Shown: positions 54,083 through 63,271 of the stretch, piece by piece
How the letters are laid out: the number at the start of each line of letters is the position of its first letter
Position numbering within the stretch: the stretch's first letter is position 1
Source: Sphingobacterium sp. B16(2022)
Lineage (GTDB): Bacteria > Bacteroidota > Bacteroidia > Sphingobacteriales > Sphingobacteriaceae
Direction: 5' to 3'
Length of the DNA stretch: 64,000 bases
NCBI RefSeq assembly: GCF_012030425.1
Contig: NZ_JAAUVN010000002.1
Span: forward strand, 186,001 to 250,000
Notes under the pieces: model-generated
Database searches by the model: none
What the model saw: the letters and a program-made list of their open reading frames with translations, nothing else
What the model was told of the DNA's origin: nothing
Position numbers and translations under genes: made by a program

Positions 54083-54892
54083 ATGTTACGTGTAGAGAAA
54101 CTTAATTACGAAATCAAGGGAAGAAAACTCCTGAAAGATGTTACTTTTCAAGTACGGAAGGGAGAGGTATTGGCTGTGTTAGGTGCCAATGGCGCAGGAA
54201 AATCTACTTTGATGGGATTACTCTGCGGAGAAAAGAAACCCTGCTCAGGGAGCATTCACTTAAATGGAAAGCTACTGTCGGATTATACTCCATATATTTT
54301 GTCACAATGTAGAGCTTTATTGAGTCAGCAACAGCAAATGACTTTAAGTTTTAAAGTCGATGAAATTGTATTAATGGGTCGTTATCCACATTATAAAAAT
54401 GTACCTCAAGCGCATGATCTCGAAGTTGTAGCCGAAACAATGAAACTTTGTGGTGTAGCATCATTTGCAGACCGTGATTTTCTAAGTTTATCAGGTGGTG
54501 AACAGCAACGTGTCCATTTAGCTCGGGTCTTAGCGCAGATATGGGATAATCCAGATGCACTCTTGCTCTTAGATGAGCCTATTTCAGCATTGGATTTACA
54601 TTATCAGCAGAAAGTTTTAGGTATTGCCAAAGCATTGGCGCGCAAAGGACTCATGGTTATTTTGATCGTACATGATGTTAATTTTGCAGCTACATATGCC
54701 AATCGCATTATGATGCTCAAAAATGGCAGAAAGCTATTTGATGGTACGCCAGTGGAGGTTTTGAATAAGAAAGAAATCTATACTATTTTTTCAGTCGAAT
54801 CAAATGTGACGATGAATCCAAGAACATTGAAACCTTATGTTCAACTTGAAGAAATGCATGTTGAATTTGATAGTTATTTAGAAAGATTATAA
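54083..54892 (+). CDS. hmuV: haem ABC transporter ATP-binding protein
   Basis: A 269-residue ABC ATPase: Walker A GANGAGKST near residue 38, signature LSGGEQQRVHLARVLA near 142, Walker B LLLLDEPISALD near 165, and His switch VHDVNFAATYANR. I used the ATG at 54083; the much longer frame that begins at 53780 is read inside hmuU and is an artefact. It is 23 bases after hmuU and powers haem import. Confidence 0.9.
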   Translation: MLRVEKLNYEIKGRKLLKDVTFQVRKGEVLAVLGANGAGKSTLMGLLCGEKKPCSGSIHLNGKLLSDYTPYILSQCRALLSQQQQMTLSFKVDEIVLMGRYPHYKNVPQAHDLEVVAETMKLCGVASFADRDFLSLSGGEQQRVHLARVLAQIWDNPDALLLLDEPISALDLHYQQKVLGIAKALARKGLMVILIVHDVNFAATYANRIMMLKNGRKLFDGTPVEVLNKKEIYTIFSVESNVTMNPRTLKPYVQLEEMHVEFDSYLERL

Positions 54893-54958
54893 ATAATTTT
54901 AATATTCCAGCTTATTTCATTAATTTTAACTGCGCAAAGCTTATTTTAAACTGTAATC

Positions 54959-55921
54959 ATGTTAGTGAAAAGTAAAATAGTAGAGTTGGAAGATTGGCTT
55001 TTTGAGGAAGAAATCCCGGACAGTTATGTGCCAGACAAACCACTGGTTGAAAACAAAACCATTATTGAAATGGGGCCTGTGCATATGGAGAATTTTCAAC
55101 TTTCAACTTCTGGTCTTTTTATATTACATTCTAAAATGAACTTCGATAGACCTGTACAGATCCTCACTGAAATAGAAGGTGAAACGATTACAAGTCAATT
55201 TATATTTTTTAAACCAAAAGATGCAAAAATGCCCTATGGCATGAGTAGACATAATATTCGTTACATTCCTTCTGTGCGAACAACCCATCAAGTAGAACCT
55301 GGTATTGAATATATTTATTTTATAGCAGTTATATCTAAAGAATATTACCTCAATTTAATTAAGAGAGATTCATTGCTCCATCAGCAGTTTGTGCATGAGA
55401 TCGAAAAAGGGCAATATGCTTCATTTTCTGAAGAAGATCTTGTTGCTACTTACGAAATGCAACATACCATTTCTGAATTAATTGAATCAAAGAAAAAAGG
55501 AGAAATAAGAAGATTACATACCGAGTCTCGGATTGTTGAATTGCTGATGTACCAATTTGAACAGTACAACGAACAAAAAGGAAATACGGATTCTTTATTT
55601 CATGAGGAAGATATTCAACGGCTTGAAATGGCACGACACATCCTGGAGCAACGTATCGCAAATCCACCGACCCAAAAAGAACTGGCTGCAGAAGTGTTAA
55701 CCAGTGAAAGTAAACTGCGTAAAGATTTTAAAGAATATTTCTCAGTTACTATTCACGATTATCTAACACGTGTACGTATGGAAAAAGCTAAAAATTATTT
55801 GTTAGCGGATAAAAAGACAGTATATGAAGTAGCATTGTTGACGGGGTATGGACATCAAAATAACTTCAGTAGCGCATTTAAAAAATATTACGGTATTTCT
55901 CCCGGAGAATTAAAAATGTAA
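54959..55921 (+). CDS. AraC-family regulator, PchR-like
   Basis: A 320-residue regulator with an N-terminal sensing half lacking a known motif, and a C-terminal double helix-turn-helix (PPTQKELAAEVLTSESKLRKDFKEY, then TVYEVALLTGYGHQNNFSSAFKKYYGISPGELK). The layout is like PchR-type activators that respond to siderophores. It follows hmuV by 66 bases, so it probably controls haem/iron uptake, perhaps both directions of the locus. Confidence 0.85.
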   Translation: MLVKSKIVELEDWLFEEEIPDSYVPDKPLVENKTIIEMGPVHMENFQLSTSGLFILHSKMNFDRPVQILTEIEGETITSQFIFFKPKDAKMPYGMSRHNIRYIPSVRTTHQVEPGIEYIYFIAVISKEYYLNLIKRDSLLHQQFVHEIEKGQYASFSEEDLVATYEMQHTISELIESKKKGEIRRLHTESRIVELLMYQFEQYNEQKGNTDSLFHEEDIQRLEMARHILEQRIANPPTQKELAAEVLTSESKLRKDFKEYFSVTIHDYLTRVRMEKAKNYLLADKKTVYEVALLTGYGHQNNFSSAFKKYYGISPGELKM

Positions 55922-56234
55922 GCACTTTTCAGCTAGACTTTCTTGTACACATGTGATGAGCTGATCTATATCTTATAAAGATTTTATTGAGTCATAATAG
56001 AGGGTTTCTAGAGGGTTCGTAGAGGTAAAGCTCTATATATCCTCTATTTTATCTCTATGTAATATCTGTATAATTACTTCACTAGTCTTAGTTAAATAGG
56101 AGTATATCTTAATGCGTGTCTAACAATATTAAAATCAGAACCAGAAGAATGATTTTGGTATTCAAGAAGGAGTACTTTTGATAAGAGACTAAATTTTTAG
56201 GTGTATACTTGATGAAGAGATGAAGAATAATACT
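55922..56234. other. gene-free region with 11-base AGAGG repeats
   Basis: Three AGAGG units spaced exactly 11 bases (55999, 56010, 56021) face a single CCTCTATT (56041-56048). AATAGAGG / CCTCTATT gives an 8-bp stem, and each repeat could pair in turn. It may be the end of the AraC transcript. Nothing else is recognised here. Confidence 0.4.
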
Positions 56235-56267
56235 ATAAAGCCTCTTGATTTTTTCAAGAGGCTTTAT
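56235..56267. terminator. strong Rho-independent terminator
   Basis: ATAAAGCCTCTTGA / TCAAGAGGCTTTAT form a perfect 14-bp stem with a T5 loop, followed by ATTTTAC, between the convergent AraC and esterase genes. Confidence 0.85.
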
Positions 56268-56331
56268 ATTTTACTAGAATTTCCTGTTTTGGAAACCTTT
56301 TTTAGAAAAGAAAGTTATAAGAAACTTCTTT

Positions 56332-57111
56332 TTATTGATTTAAAAACTCGGCAACAAAAGCATCAAATGCTTGTGGGTTTTCTGCCTGCACCCAATGTCC
56401 TGCATTAGGGATTGTTTTTATTATGGCTTTTGGAAACTGCTTTTCGATAGTTGCTTTGTCTTCGGGCAGGATGTATTGTGACTTTTCACCAGCCAAAAAT
56501 AAAGTAGGTCCTTTAAATATACCTGATTTGACACCTACTGTGATAAACGAAGTGTATTTACCTTTCAGAACGTCTAGATTGAAACGCCACCCTAGACTTC
56601 GGTCTTCTTTGATATACACGTTCTTCAATAAAAACTGGACAACTCCTGGTTCTTTAATATAGTGCTCAAGTGCTATCTGTACGTCTTTACGATTTTCGAC
56701 AGTTTCAATATTAACGGCACTTAGTGCATTGAATATATCTTCATGATGCGGAGGGTAGGATTTGGGGGCAATATCAGCTACAATCAATTTAGCTACTTTT
56801 TCAGGATGATCTATAGCAAATTGCATGGCAACTTTACCACCTAATGAATGTCCAATAAGATCAATTTGATCCGCTCCAATAGATGCGATATAGGCAGATA
56901 GATCATCAACCATAACTTCGATAGACATCTCTTCACTATGAAAACTGCGCCCATGATTACGAAGGTCCAAAAGATGCACTTGTCTTTTTTCTCCAAAATT
57001 GCGGCCAAATGTTCCCCAATTATCGGACATGCCAAATAAGCCGTGTATAACTACTAACGGAATACCCGCGTTTTCTGCTCCATATATCTTGCTGTACTGT
57101 AGTTCTTCCAA
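56332..57111 (-). CDS. alpha/beta hydrolase, YbfF-like esterase
   Basis: A 259-residue alpha/beta hydrolase with HGLFGMSDNW (oxyanion region), LLDLRNHGRS, the nucleophile elbow GHSLGGKV near residue 97, LFLAGEKS and NAGHWVQAE (catalytic His). The pattern HGLFG plus LRNHG is typical of YbfF-type acyl-CoA/ester hydrolases. It has no signal, so it is cytoplasmic. A possible -7 box lies at 57149. Confidence 0.87.
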   Translation of the reverse strand: MEELQYSKIYGAENAGIPLVVIHGLFGMSDNWGTFGRNFGEKRQVHLLDLRNHGRSFHSEEMSIEVMVDDLSAYIASIGADQIDLIGHSLGGKVAMQFAIDHPEKVAKLIVADIAPKSYPPHHEDIFNALSAVNIETVENRKDVQIALEHYIKEPGVVQFLLKNVYIKEDRSLGWRFNLDVLKGKYTSFITVGVKSGIFKGPTLFLAGEKSQYILPEDKATIEKQFPKAIIKTIPNAGHWVQAENPQAFDAFVAEFLNQ

Positions 57112-57148
57112 TGTATATTCTGTTTTAATGAGTCTTCTGTTATTGATT

Positions 57149-57156
57149 CAAAATTA
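57149..57156 (-). promoter_or_regulatory. -7 element of the esterase gene
   Basis: On the minus strand TAATTTTG fits TAnnTTTG, 38 bases before the start. The -33 element is weak. Confidence 0.4.
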
Positions 57157-57236
57157 CAAAAAATAAATTTTATAGGCTTAAATGTAAAACGAATAACTAT
57201 AGCGCATGAATAGATCTATCTGCAAAAGATAAAATG

Positions 57237-57244
57237 TAGCTTTG
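57237..57244 (+). promoter_or_regulatory. -7 element of the Crp/Fnr gene
   Basis: TAGCTTTG fits TAnnTTTG, 48 bases before the start codon. No clear TTTG at -33. Confidence 0.45.
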
Positions 57245-57291
57245 TAATAATAATTTTGTTAGAACGTACTGAAATTAGATATAGAGCATAA

Positions 57292-57858
57292 ATGATAGCA
57301 GCATTTTTTCGTGATTTTGGAATTTTTTCGGAAGAGGAGATTGCACAAGTTCTTCAACTTTTTACGATCAGAAAGTTGAGTAAAGGAGATTATTTTGCTC
57401 GTGAGCATGAAAAAAGTAATGAAGTGGCATTTATTCGATCTGGAATCTTTCGCTCCTTTTATACAACTCCCAATGGTGACGATATTACTTATTGTTTTCG
57501 ATTTCCAAATGATCTTATGGCGGCCTATTCTTCTTTTATAACTGGTGGTCCTAGTGTGGAAGCCATACAGGCTATTGTGCCGACAGAATTATATGTGATT
57601 CAGAAAAATAAACTTGATCAATTGGTTCTTGAGAAGCCGATATGGACTATGTTTCTTAAGATTATAGCAGAACAGCAATATCTAGAATTGGAAAAAAGGG
57701 TTTTTCAATTGCAGAAGGAAACTGCCGCCCAACGTTATGCATCGTTGCTCAAAAATCAACCAGAATTTATCTTGCAAATCCCATTACATTATCTCGCTTC
57801 CTACCTTGGTATTACGCAAAGACATCTGAGTCGTATACGAAAAGAGATTACTTCTTAG
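57292..57858 (+). CDS. Crp/Fnr-family regulator
   Basis: A 188-residue regulator with a cyclic-nucleotide-type beta-barrel (LSKGDYFAREHEKSNEVAFIRSGIFRSFYTT), a dimer helix (EQQYLELEKRVFQLQKETAAQRYASLLK) and a C-terminal helix-turn-helix (IPLHYLASYLGITQRHLSRIRKEI). No cysteine cluster is present, so it is not an Fnr-type oxygen sensor. Ligand and targets are unknown; it is short for the family. Confidence 0.86.
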   Translation: MIAAFFRDFGIFSEEEIAQVLQLFTIRKLSKGDYFAREHEKSNEVAFIRSGIFRSFYTTPNGDDITYCFRFPNDLMAAYSSFITGGPSVEAIQAIVPTELYVIQKNKLDQLVLEKPIWTMFLKIIAEQQYLELEKRVFQLQKETAAQRYASLLKNQPEFILQIPLHYLASYLGITQRHLSRIRKEITS

Positions 57859-58054
57859 TCACTAATGTGATATTGATTTATCAATGTGACCTTAACGAAT
57901 AAAAAGCAATCAATAAGGTTTAGATGGGTATAATAATAATTTTTAGAGGCATGTTATAACTATTTTTTGTCTTGTATCTTTGAATATAGATTGCTTCTTA
58001 AAATATGTTGAAGGGTCAGATTTATAGTAATAATATCTGACTCCTTTTGCTTTA

Positions 58055-58984
58055 TTATAAATTCATCTTTAAACCTGCCGATGCATAGGGAGATGCTCTG
58101 AAATAATACTCTTTATCTTGAAACATACTTTTCAATGTTCTATCTGTGATCTGAGCTGGTCGCCACAGATTCATACCAACGGTTAGCGGTATTGATATCT
58201 TTTTTCCTATTTTTATTTCTGGGCGAAAACCCGCAATCATATATAAATGTGAAAACATTTTATCTTTTCCTTCTTGTTGTAGAAGAGCTGTCTGGCCATT
58301 CATTTCTGCGATAAGATTTAACCGGAAATTTTTCGTCAAATCATATCCTACGGATAACTCTAAGCCCTGCATAAGAGCTATCTTTACAGCATATTTCCCC
58401 TCAGTTTTCCAGTTGAGATAAAGGGCAGGAAAGACCATTGGGAAACCAAAAGAATTGTTGACCATAATACCACCGCCTAAATCCAAATTTGGTTTTAAGT
58501 GACGAATGAAAACAGTTCCGACATTGCCAAGTACATTTTTGAATCCTGCTTTTGAAAAATCAGTATTAGACATAAAAATACCTCCACCGATAGTCGCCAG
58601 TATAGACCACCGGTCGTTCAAAGGTCTTAAATGAGTTAGATTCATCCCAATATTTAATATTTCATCTACCACTAAGGGCGCTGTAAAGTTTTTATTGGCC
58701 AGCTTTGCATAAACACCATTTGCACTTATAGCCCAGAGTGTGGGACGTTTATTTTCGTTCAATTTTAAAGATAGAGGAATCGTCATGTTAGCCTGGTGAA
58801 CCATAGCAGCACCTTGACTATCACCTACTTTTTCGCTTTTTTCGTTCTCTGATTTTCGGTAGTCCGATTTTCCAATATATTCGGTTTTCATTTCTATTTG
58901 TACTTGTGCCTCCACAAATTGGCAGTAAATAACCATTATAAATACGCAAAGCACTGTTTTTTTAATTTCAAAATTTCTGATCAT
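58055..58984 (-). CDS. DUF6268 outer-membrane beta-barrel protein
   Basis: A 309-residue exported protein (KKTVLCVFIMVIYCQFVEAQ signal, cleaved after EAQ). The mature part has alternating amphipathic strands with aromatic girdles and ends ASPYASAGLKMNL, a beta-barrel signature; the general pattern matches DUF6268. It probably forms an outer-membrane barrel of unknown role. It lies 53 bases after the acyltransferase gene on the same strand. Confidence 0.72.
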   Translation of the reverse strand: MIRNFEIKKTVLCVFIMVIYCQFVEAQVQIEMKTEYIGKSDYRKSENEKSEKVGDSQGAAMVHQANMTIPLSLKLNENKRPTLWAISANGVYAKLANKNFTAPLVVDEILNIGMNLTHLRPLNDRWSILATIGGGIFMSNTDFSKAGFKNVLGNVGTVFIRHLKPNLDLGGGIMVNNSFGFPMVFPALYLNWKTEGKYAVKIALMQGLELSVGYDLTKNFRLNLIAEMNGQTALLQQEGKDKMFSHLYMIAGFRPEIKIGKKISIPLTVGMNLWRPAQITDRTLKSMFQDKEYYFRASPYASAGLKMNL

Positions 58985-59037
58985 ATGAAGTATCTAAATT
59001 TTATTAAGACAATTGGTAGGCACTCTACCCTTTATTT

Positions 59038-59787
59038 TTATTTCCAACGGCGATGTGTCCACAACCACCAACTAGGGTCTTTTTGTATGCTTTTTTCCAG
59101 CATGAACGCAAATTGCCTAGTTATGAATCCTTCAGAAGTTGATGCCGCATGATCACATATAGGTGTAATATCAAGTTCCCACACTTGTTTATTTAAGGGG
59201 TGTAAGGAAACATATCCTACAGATGTATTTAGTTGCCTTGCTAGCTTTTCGGCACCAGAAAACATGAAGGTAGTTTGTTGTAAAAACTCAACAGCAATTC
59301 CATTGTCATGTCCAGGAAATTGATCTGCAATAAATAATGTAATGGAAGGAGTTTGTTTTTCCCGTAAAAGTATCCTTAATGCATGTTGAGCAGGCAACAG
59401 GCGCATACCATGTTTGGTCCTTTTTTTATAACTTAAATAATTTAAAAATCTGTTTTTTAAAGGTTTATATAGAGCTTGTGTAGGTATGTTTGTAAATTGT
59501 GGTATTTTCGTTATCAGCTCCCAATTTCCGTAATGACCTAATAACAGTATAGCTTGACTTCGTTGTTTTTGGAGCCTATTGATCGTTTCAAGGGCTGATT
59601 CTGATAAATGTAATTTTACCTGACGAGGATGAAAATTTTCCCATATAATACGGGCAAGATTTTGGTAGAAATTATGACGATGTATGTTAATTTCCTGATA
59701 GGACAAGTGAGGGAAGGCGCGAGCGAGATTTTGTACGCATACGCTTAGCCGATATTTACAAACTTGTCCAATGAAATAACCTAACAT
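59038..59787 (-). CDS. LpxL/HtrB-like lipid A acyltransferase, short N-terminus
   Basis: A 249-residue acyltransferase with the family block HYGNWE (catalytic His and Glu) near residue 83, then ALYKPLKNRFLNYL, ADQFPGHDNGIAVEFLQQTTFMFSGAEKLA and a terminal WLWTHRRWK. It would transfer an acyl chain to lipid A or a related lipid at the inner membrane. The family usually has an N-terminal membrane helix of about 40 more residues. In this frame an in-frame open stretch continues upstream without an ATG, so either a rare start codon is used or the 5' end is damaged. Confidence 0.82.
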   Translation of the reverse strand: MLGYFIGQVCKYRLSVCVQNLARAFPHLSYQEINIHRHNFYQNLARIIWENFHPRQVKLHLSESALETINRLQKQRSQAILLLGHYGNWELITKIPQFTNIPTQALYKPLKNRFLNYLSYKKRTKHGMRLLPAQHALRILLREKQTPSITLFIADQFPGHDNGIAVEFLQQTTFMFSGAEKLARQLNTSVGYVSLHPLNKQVWELDITPICDHAASTSEGFITRQFAFMLEKSIQKDPSWWLWTHRRWK

Positions 59788-59932
59788 ATTGATTGTTTTT
59801 AATGTTCCGAGAAATTTTAATACTATGCCGTAATTTGTAGAAAAACTAAATCCTATTATTTCAGTACTTCAACAAGTATCCCTTTTTATATCTGACAACC
59901 GGATGCTCCCTTACCCTTATTAATTTTTGAAA

Positions 59933-59997
59933 AAGAAGAGTTCTGAGATTAATTTAATACTAACCAGAAATTAATCTTTATAGTCAGAACTGTTCTT
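59933..59997. repeat. compound inverted repeat
   Basis: Outer arms AAGAAGAGTTCTGA / TCAGAACTGTTCTT match at 13 of 14 positions. Inside lie GATTAATTT / AAATTAATC (perfect, 9 bp) around a 12-base loop, with a one-sided 7-base bulge (TTTATAG). It lies between divergent genes. Confidence 0.6.
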
Positions 59998-60050
59998 ATG
60001 TCACAATTACCTTTTAGACATATGTCCTGTAGAGGTTAAGTTTTCAGCGA

Positions 60051-60058
60051 TATTTTTG
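60051..60058 (+). promoter_or_regulatory. -7 element close to the start codon
   Basis: TATTTTTG fits TAnnTTTG and lies 12 bases before the ATG at 60071, so the transcript leader would be only a few bases long. Confidence 0.35.
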
Positions 60059-60070
60059 TATAAAAAAAAT

Positions 60071-61096
60071 ATGCAAAAGAATATCTTAATTATTGGAGGT
60101 AAAGGATTGGTAGGGAAGACTATTTATCGGATACTTAAATCCAGAAATCCTGATGCTGACCTCTTCGTGGGAAGTCGGAAAGCTACTGTGGAAAATAATG
60201 AACTAACGATTGATGTCAACCAACCAGATACTTTTCAGTCTATTTTAGATAAAAAAATAGATATTATTGTGTTGAGTGTAAATGATAACGAAGACAATGT
60301 TTTACATTTTGCGGTTAAACACCATTTGGATTATATTGATATTACAAAACCAACTCCAGCATTGATGAAAGCCTACCACTCGCTCGTAGGTCATGATATC
60401 AATAGCCGGATTGTATTTGCATCGGGTTGGATGGGAGGAATAATTGCTGGTTTGATCAAGGCGAATGTAAACAGCATGACTGATATTGAAAAAGTTGATG
60501 TAGCCGTTTACTATTCTGTTAAAGATCTTGCAGGAGAAAGTTCAGCTCATTTTATGGCAGAAAATGTTGCCAAACCTTTTGTCCGATACCAGAACAATGA
60601 GCCCGTACAGATTAAACATTTTTTGGATACCGATTATTTTAATTTTGGGTTTGGAATCGGCCGTCGGCAAGTTTATAATTTCGACGTACCGGATTTGTAT
60701 ATCCTTAATAAAGTTGAAAAAATCTCAGATGTCTCTGTCAAGATGACCTATAATTCTAAATTTATAACCTGGTTATTAGGGACGATGCAACAATTCGGAA
60801 TTTTTAATAAGCTGTCTCTTAATACTAGGAAGAAAGTTTTCGGATCGAGTGGAAATGGAGATTTAGCAGTCTTCGAAATTACGGTAGCAAATACTGATGG
60901 AAAATTTAAGAAAATTAGTGTACTCAGTGAGAAAGGGCAGGCTGAATTGACTGCCTTATCAACAGTTATACATATTGAATCTCTTTGCAAAAATGTTTTT
61001 AATAATCGTGTCTATTTTGCGCATGAATTGCATAAAAAACAGGATTTGCAGCAACAATTAATGGAATATAAAACCATTAATGTAAAAATATATTAA
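60071..61096 (+). CDS. saccharopine-dehydrogenase-like protein
   Basis: A 341-residue protein with an NAD(P)-binding Rossmann start (NILIIGGKGLVGKTIYRIL), DVNQPDTFQSIL and a C-terminal catalytic-like region. It matches the saccharopine dehydrogenase / reductase superfamily, which includes enzymes outside lysine metabolism. No lysine-pathway genes are near. I chose the ATG at 60071; the longer frame starts with TTG. It is followed after 43 bases by the flavodoxin-fold oxidoreductase and probably co-transcribed. Confidence 0.78.
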   Translation: MQKNILIIGGKGLVGKTIYRILKSRNPDADLFVGSRKATVENNELTIDVNQPDTFQSILDKKIDIIVLSVNDNEDNVLHFAVKHHLDYIDITKPTPALMKAYHSLVGHDINSRIVFASGWMGGIIAGLIKANVNSMTDIEKVDVAVYYSVKDLAGESSAHFMAENVAKPFVRYQNNEPVQIKHFLDTDYFNFGFGIGRRQVYNFDVPDLYILNKVEKISDVSVKMTYNSKFITWLLGTMQQFGIFNKLSLNTRKKVFGSSGNGDLAVFEITVANTDGKFKKISVLSEKGQAELTALSTVIHIESLCKNVFNNRVYFAHELHKKQDLQQQLMEYKTINVKIY

Positions 61097-61139
61097 TGGA
61101 TGTGGCTAAAATGTAGTGTTTACAAATTTAATTACGCTA

Positions 61140-61718
61140 ATGAAAAATATAGTAATTATCAATGGACATCCTAATAAAGATGCGCTAAACTTTGCTCTTG
61201 TAAAAGCCTATATTGAAGGAGCCGAACAATCAGGAGCCGAAATAAAAGAGATTACAATTGCAGATATGGAGTTTAATCCTAATCTCCAATATGGTTATCA
61301 CAAACGTATGGACCTAGAACCAGATTTAATCAAAGCTTGGGAAATGATTTTGTGGGCAGATCATCTTGTATGGGTACATCCGGTATGGTGGGGCGGATTG
61401 CCAGCCTTAATGAAGGGATTTATAGACCGTTTGTTTTTACCAGGTATGGCTTTTAAGTATCGACCTAATTCAATATTTTGGGATCGACTGCTGAAAGGTA
61501 AGACTGGGCATATCATTACGACATTGGATCAGCCGGGCTGGTATTACCGTCTTATCTATGGAAGACCAAGTATCAATCAATTGAAAAAATCAACACTACA
61601 GTTTTGTGGTGTTACTCCAATAAAGGTAAGCTACATCGGTATTGTAAAAACAGCTGATGAAAATTTGCGGAAAAAGTGGATCGAAAAGGTTAAGAGGTGG
61701 GGAAAAGATAATCTGTAG
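61140..61718 (+). CDS. NAD(P)H-dependent flavodoxin-fold oxidoreductase
   Basis: A 192-residue quinone-reductase-like flavoprotein: KNIVIINGHPNKDALNFALVKAYIEG, then ILWADHLVWVHPVWWGGLPALMKGFIDRLF, then GYTTLDQP-like TLDQPGWYYRLIYGRP and a C-terminal FCGVTPIKVSYIGIV. This is the KefF/MdaB/NQO1-type FMN or FAD fold that reduces quinones by two electrons. I used the ATG at 61140. It probably helps quinone detoxification; it shares an operon with the saccharopine-dehydrogenase-like gene. Confidence 0.88.
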   Translation: MKNIVIINGHPNKDALNFALVKAYIEGAEQSGAEIKEITIADMEFNPNLQYGYHKRMDLEPDLIKAWEMILWADHLVWVHPVWWGGLPALMKGFIDRLFLPGMAFKYRPNSIFWDRLLKGKTGHIITTLDQPGWYYRLIYGRPSINQLKKSTLQFCGVTPIKVSYIGIVKTADENLRKKWIEKVKRWGKDNL

Positions 61719-61758
61719 AATTAATAATTTTTAAAAAGGGCTATATAAGTTTTAAAAA

Positions 61759-61797
61759 TAACAAAGAAGCAGGTCTATTAAACTTGCTCCTTTGTTA
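61759..61797. terminator. imperfect stem-loop between convergent genes
   Basis: TAACAAAG ... CTTTGTTA with an inner AGCA / TGCT forms an interrupted stem around a loop; flanks are AT-rich. Probable shared terminator. Confidence 0.5.
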
Positions 61798-61813
61798 TAC
61801 TTGTATATGTTAA

Positions 61814-63271
61814 TTATTGATTCCAGCCACCACCTAGTGATCGGTATAAATCGACAACAGCAGCAAGTTCTGCCTTCTTAACTTGTGCAAGTTCCAATTC
61901 ACTTTGTAGCATATTGCTTTGAGCTGTGATGACTTCCAAGTAAGTTGCCATTCCGGTTTCGAAAAGCACATCGGCATGTTGAATAGCTTTCTTCAATCGA
62001 TTGGTTCTTTCTAAAGTGATGCGTTGCTTTTCTTTTAATTTCTGTATTGAAATTAAAGCATCAGATACTTCACCAACTGCTGTGATCACTGTTTGTTTAA
62101 ATCGGATAACATTTTTTTCTTGATCAATTTGTGCGATTTCGTATTGTGTTTTTAGTTCACGACGTTGAAATATAGGCTGGGTAATACTTCCTGCGACGGC
62201 ACCAAATAGGGAAGCTGGTATGTTGAACCAATTGCTGCTTTTGAAAGCATTGATTCCAGCTTCGGCACTGATAACTAAGGAAGGATACATCCTAGCTTTA
62301 GCATATTGTTGATAGGCTTTGGAACTGGTAACAGCAAGTTCTGCTTGCTTAACATCAGGTCTACGGCTCAATAAATCGGCAGGTACACCCGCAGACCAAT
62401 TGTCAGGAAGTTGAATATTTGCCAGTTTTTCTTTGATTTTAATCTCCTGCGGTAGTCGACCACTCAACGTTTGAATGGCATTCTCCTGTAAATGGATCTG
62501 CTGCTCAAAATCTGGAATAAGACTGGCCGCAGCAAGACGTTGCGCATCCACTTGCTCTACAGCCAACATACTGATGTCACCAACTTCGTATTGTTGTTGG
62601 ACAATGCGTAAGGTACTGTCGCTAAGACGTAGATTTTGCTGTGCAATCTCATGTAGCTGATAAAGCATAAGCAACTGGTAATATCCCTGTGCTACTTGAG
62701 AAATCAGTTGTGTCTGTACAGCTTTTTTTGCTTCTTCGGTCTGTAAATAAGAAGCTAATGCTACGGTATTTTGACTCTTGATCTTTCCCCATAGATCGGC
62801 TTCCCACGATAGTCCTAACGATGCTGTATAATCTTCAACATGATTTTGACCTAGAAATTGTCCTAGACTCAACCCATTCATACTATTATTGGATGGATTA
62901 GTACTGTTTGCTTTTATCTGCAATTGCAAATTTGGCAAATAGTTAGCCTTAGCTTGTTTTAACATCAGCTGCGATGACTCGATGTTTTTGATGGCGAGTT
63001 GCATGTCTACATTTTGATGGATGGCACTATCAATCAGAACTTGTAAAATAGGGTCTTGAAAGAAGTCTCTCCATGGAATGGAACCGATGCTCGTTTCTTT
63101 TACTCCTTCTTCTTGATCACGAAACTGTGTAGGAAGGGCAGGAGCAAGATCCTTGTTGCTGATCAGTTTATCGGTTTTACAAGACCATACAACAAGGGGT
63201 AATATGAAAGCCATCAGTATGTTTACTTTTATATTCATGTATTTCAATTTTGTCATTGTTTCACTAAACAT
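61814..63271 (-). CDS. RND efflux outer-membrane factor (OprM/CusC/NodT type)
   Basis: A TolC-like outer-membrane lipoprotein of up to 485 residues; lipobox at LPLVVWSC. Typical parts are PWRDFFQDPILQVLIDSAIHQNVDMQLAIKNIE near the start, SLGLSWEADLWGKIKSQN, SRRPDVKQAELAVTSS and a late TYLEVITAQSNMLQSELELAQVKK. It closes a tripartite pump with the RND gene, whose stop it overlaps by 8 bases if the ATG at 63271 is used. Starts at 63256 or 63238 (MNIKVNILMAF) are also possible. Confidence 0.87.
   Translation of the reverse strand: MFSETMTKLKYMNIKVNILMAFILPLVVWSCKTDKLISNKDLAPALPTQFRDQEEGVKETSIGSIPWRDFFQDPILQVLIDSAIHQNVDMQLAIKNIESSQLMLKQAKANYLPNLQLQIKANSTNPSNNSMNGLSLGQFLGQNHVEDYTASLGLSWEADLWGKIKSQNTVALASYLQTEEAKKAVQTQLISQVAQGYYQLLMLYQLHEIAQQNLRLSDSTLRIVQQQYEVGDISMLAVEQVDAQRLAAASLIPDFEQQIHLQENAIQTLSGRLPQEIKIKEKLANIQLPDNWSAGVPADLLSRRPDVKQAELAVTSSKAYQQYAKARMYPSLVISAEAGINAFKSSNWFNIPASLFGAVAGSITQPIFQRRELKTQYEIAQIDQEKNVIRFKQTVITAVGEVSDALISIQKLKEKQRITLERTNRLKKAIQHADVLFETGMATYLEVITAQSNMLQSELELAQVKKAELAAVVDLYRSLGGGWNQ

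Noticed and set aside
54959..55921. PchR call as a true siderophore regulator
   Set aside because: Only the layout is PchR-like; no siderophore genes are present, so I kept the general AraC call.
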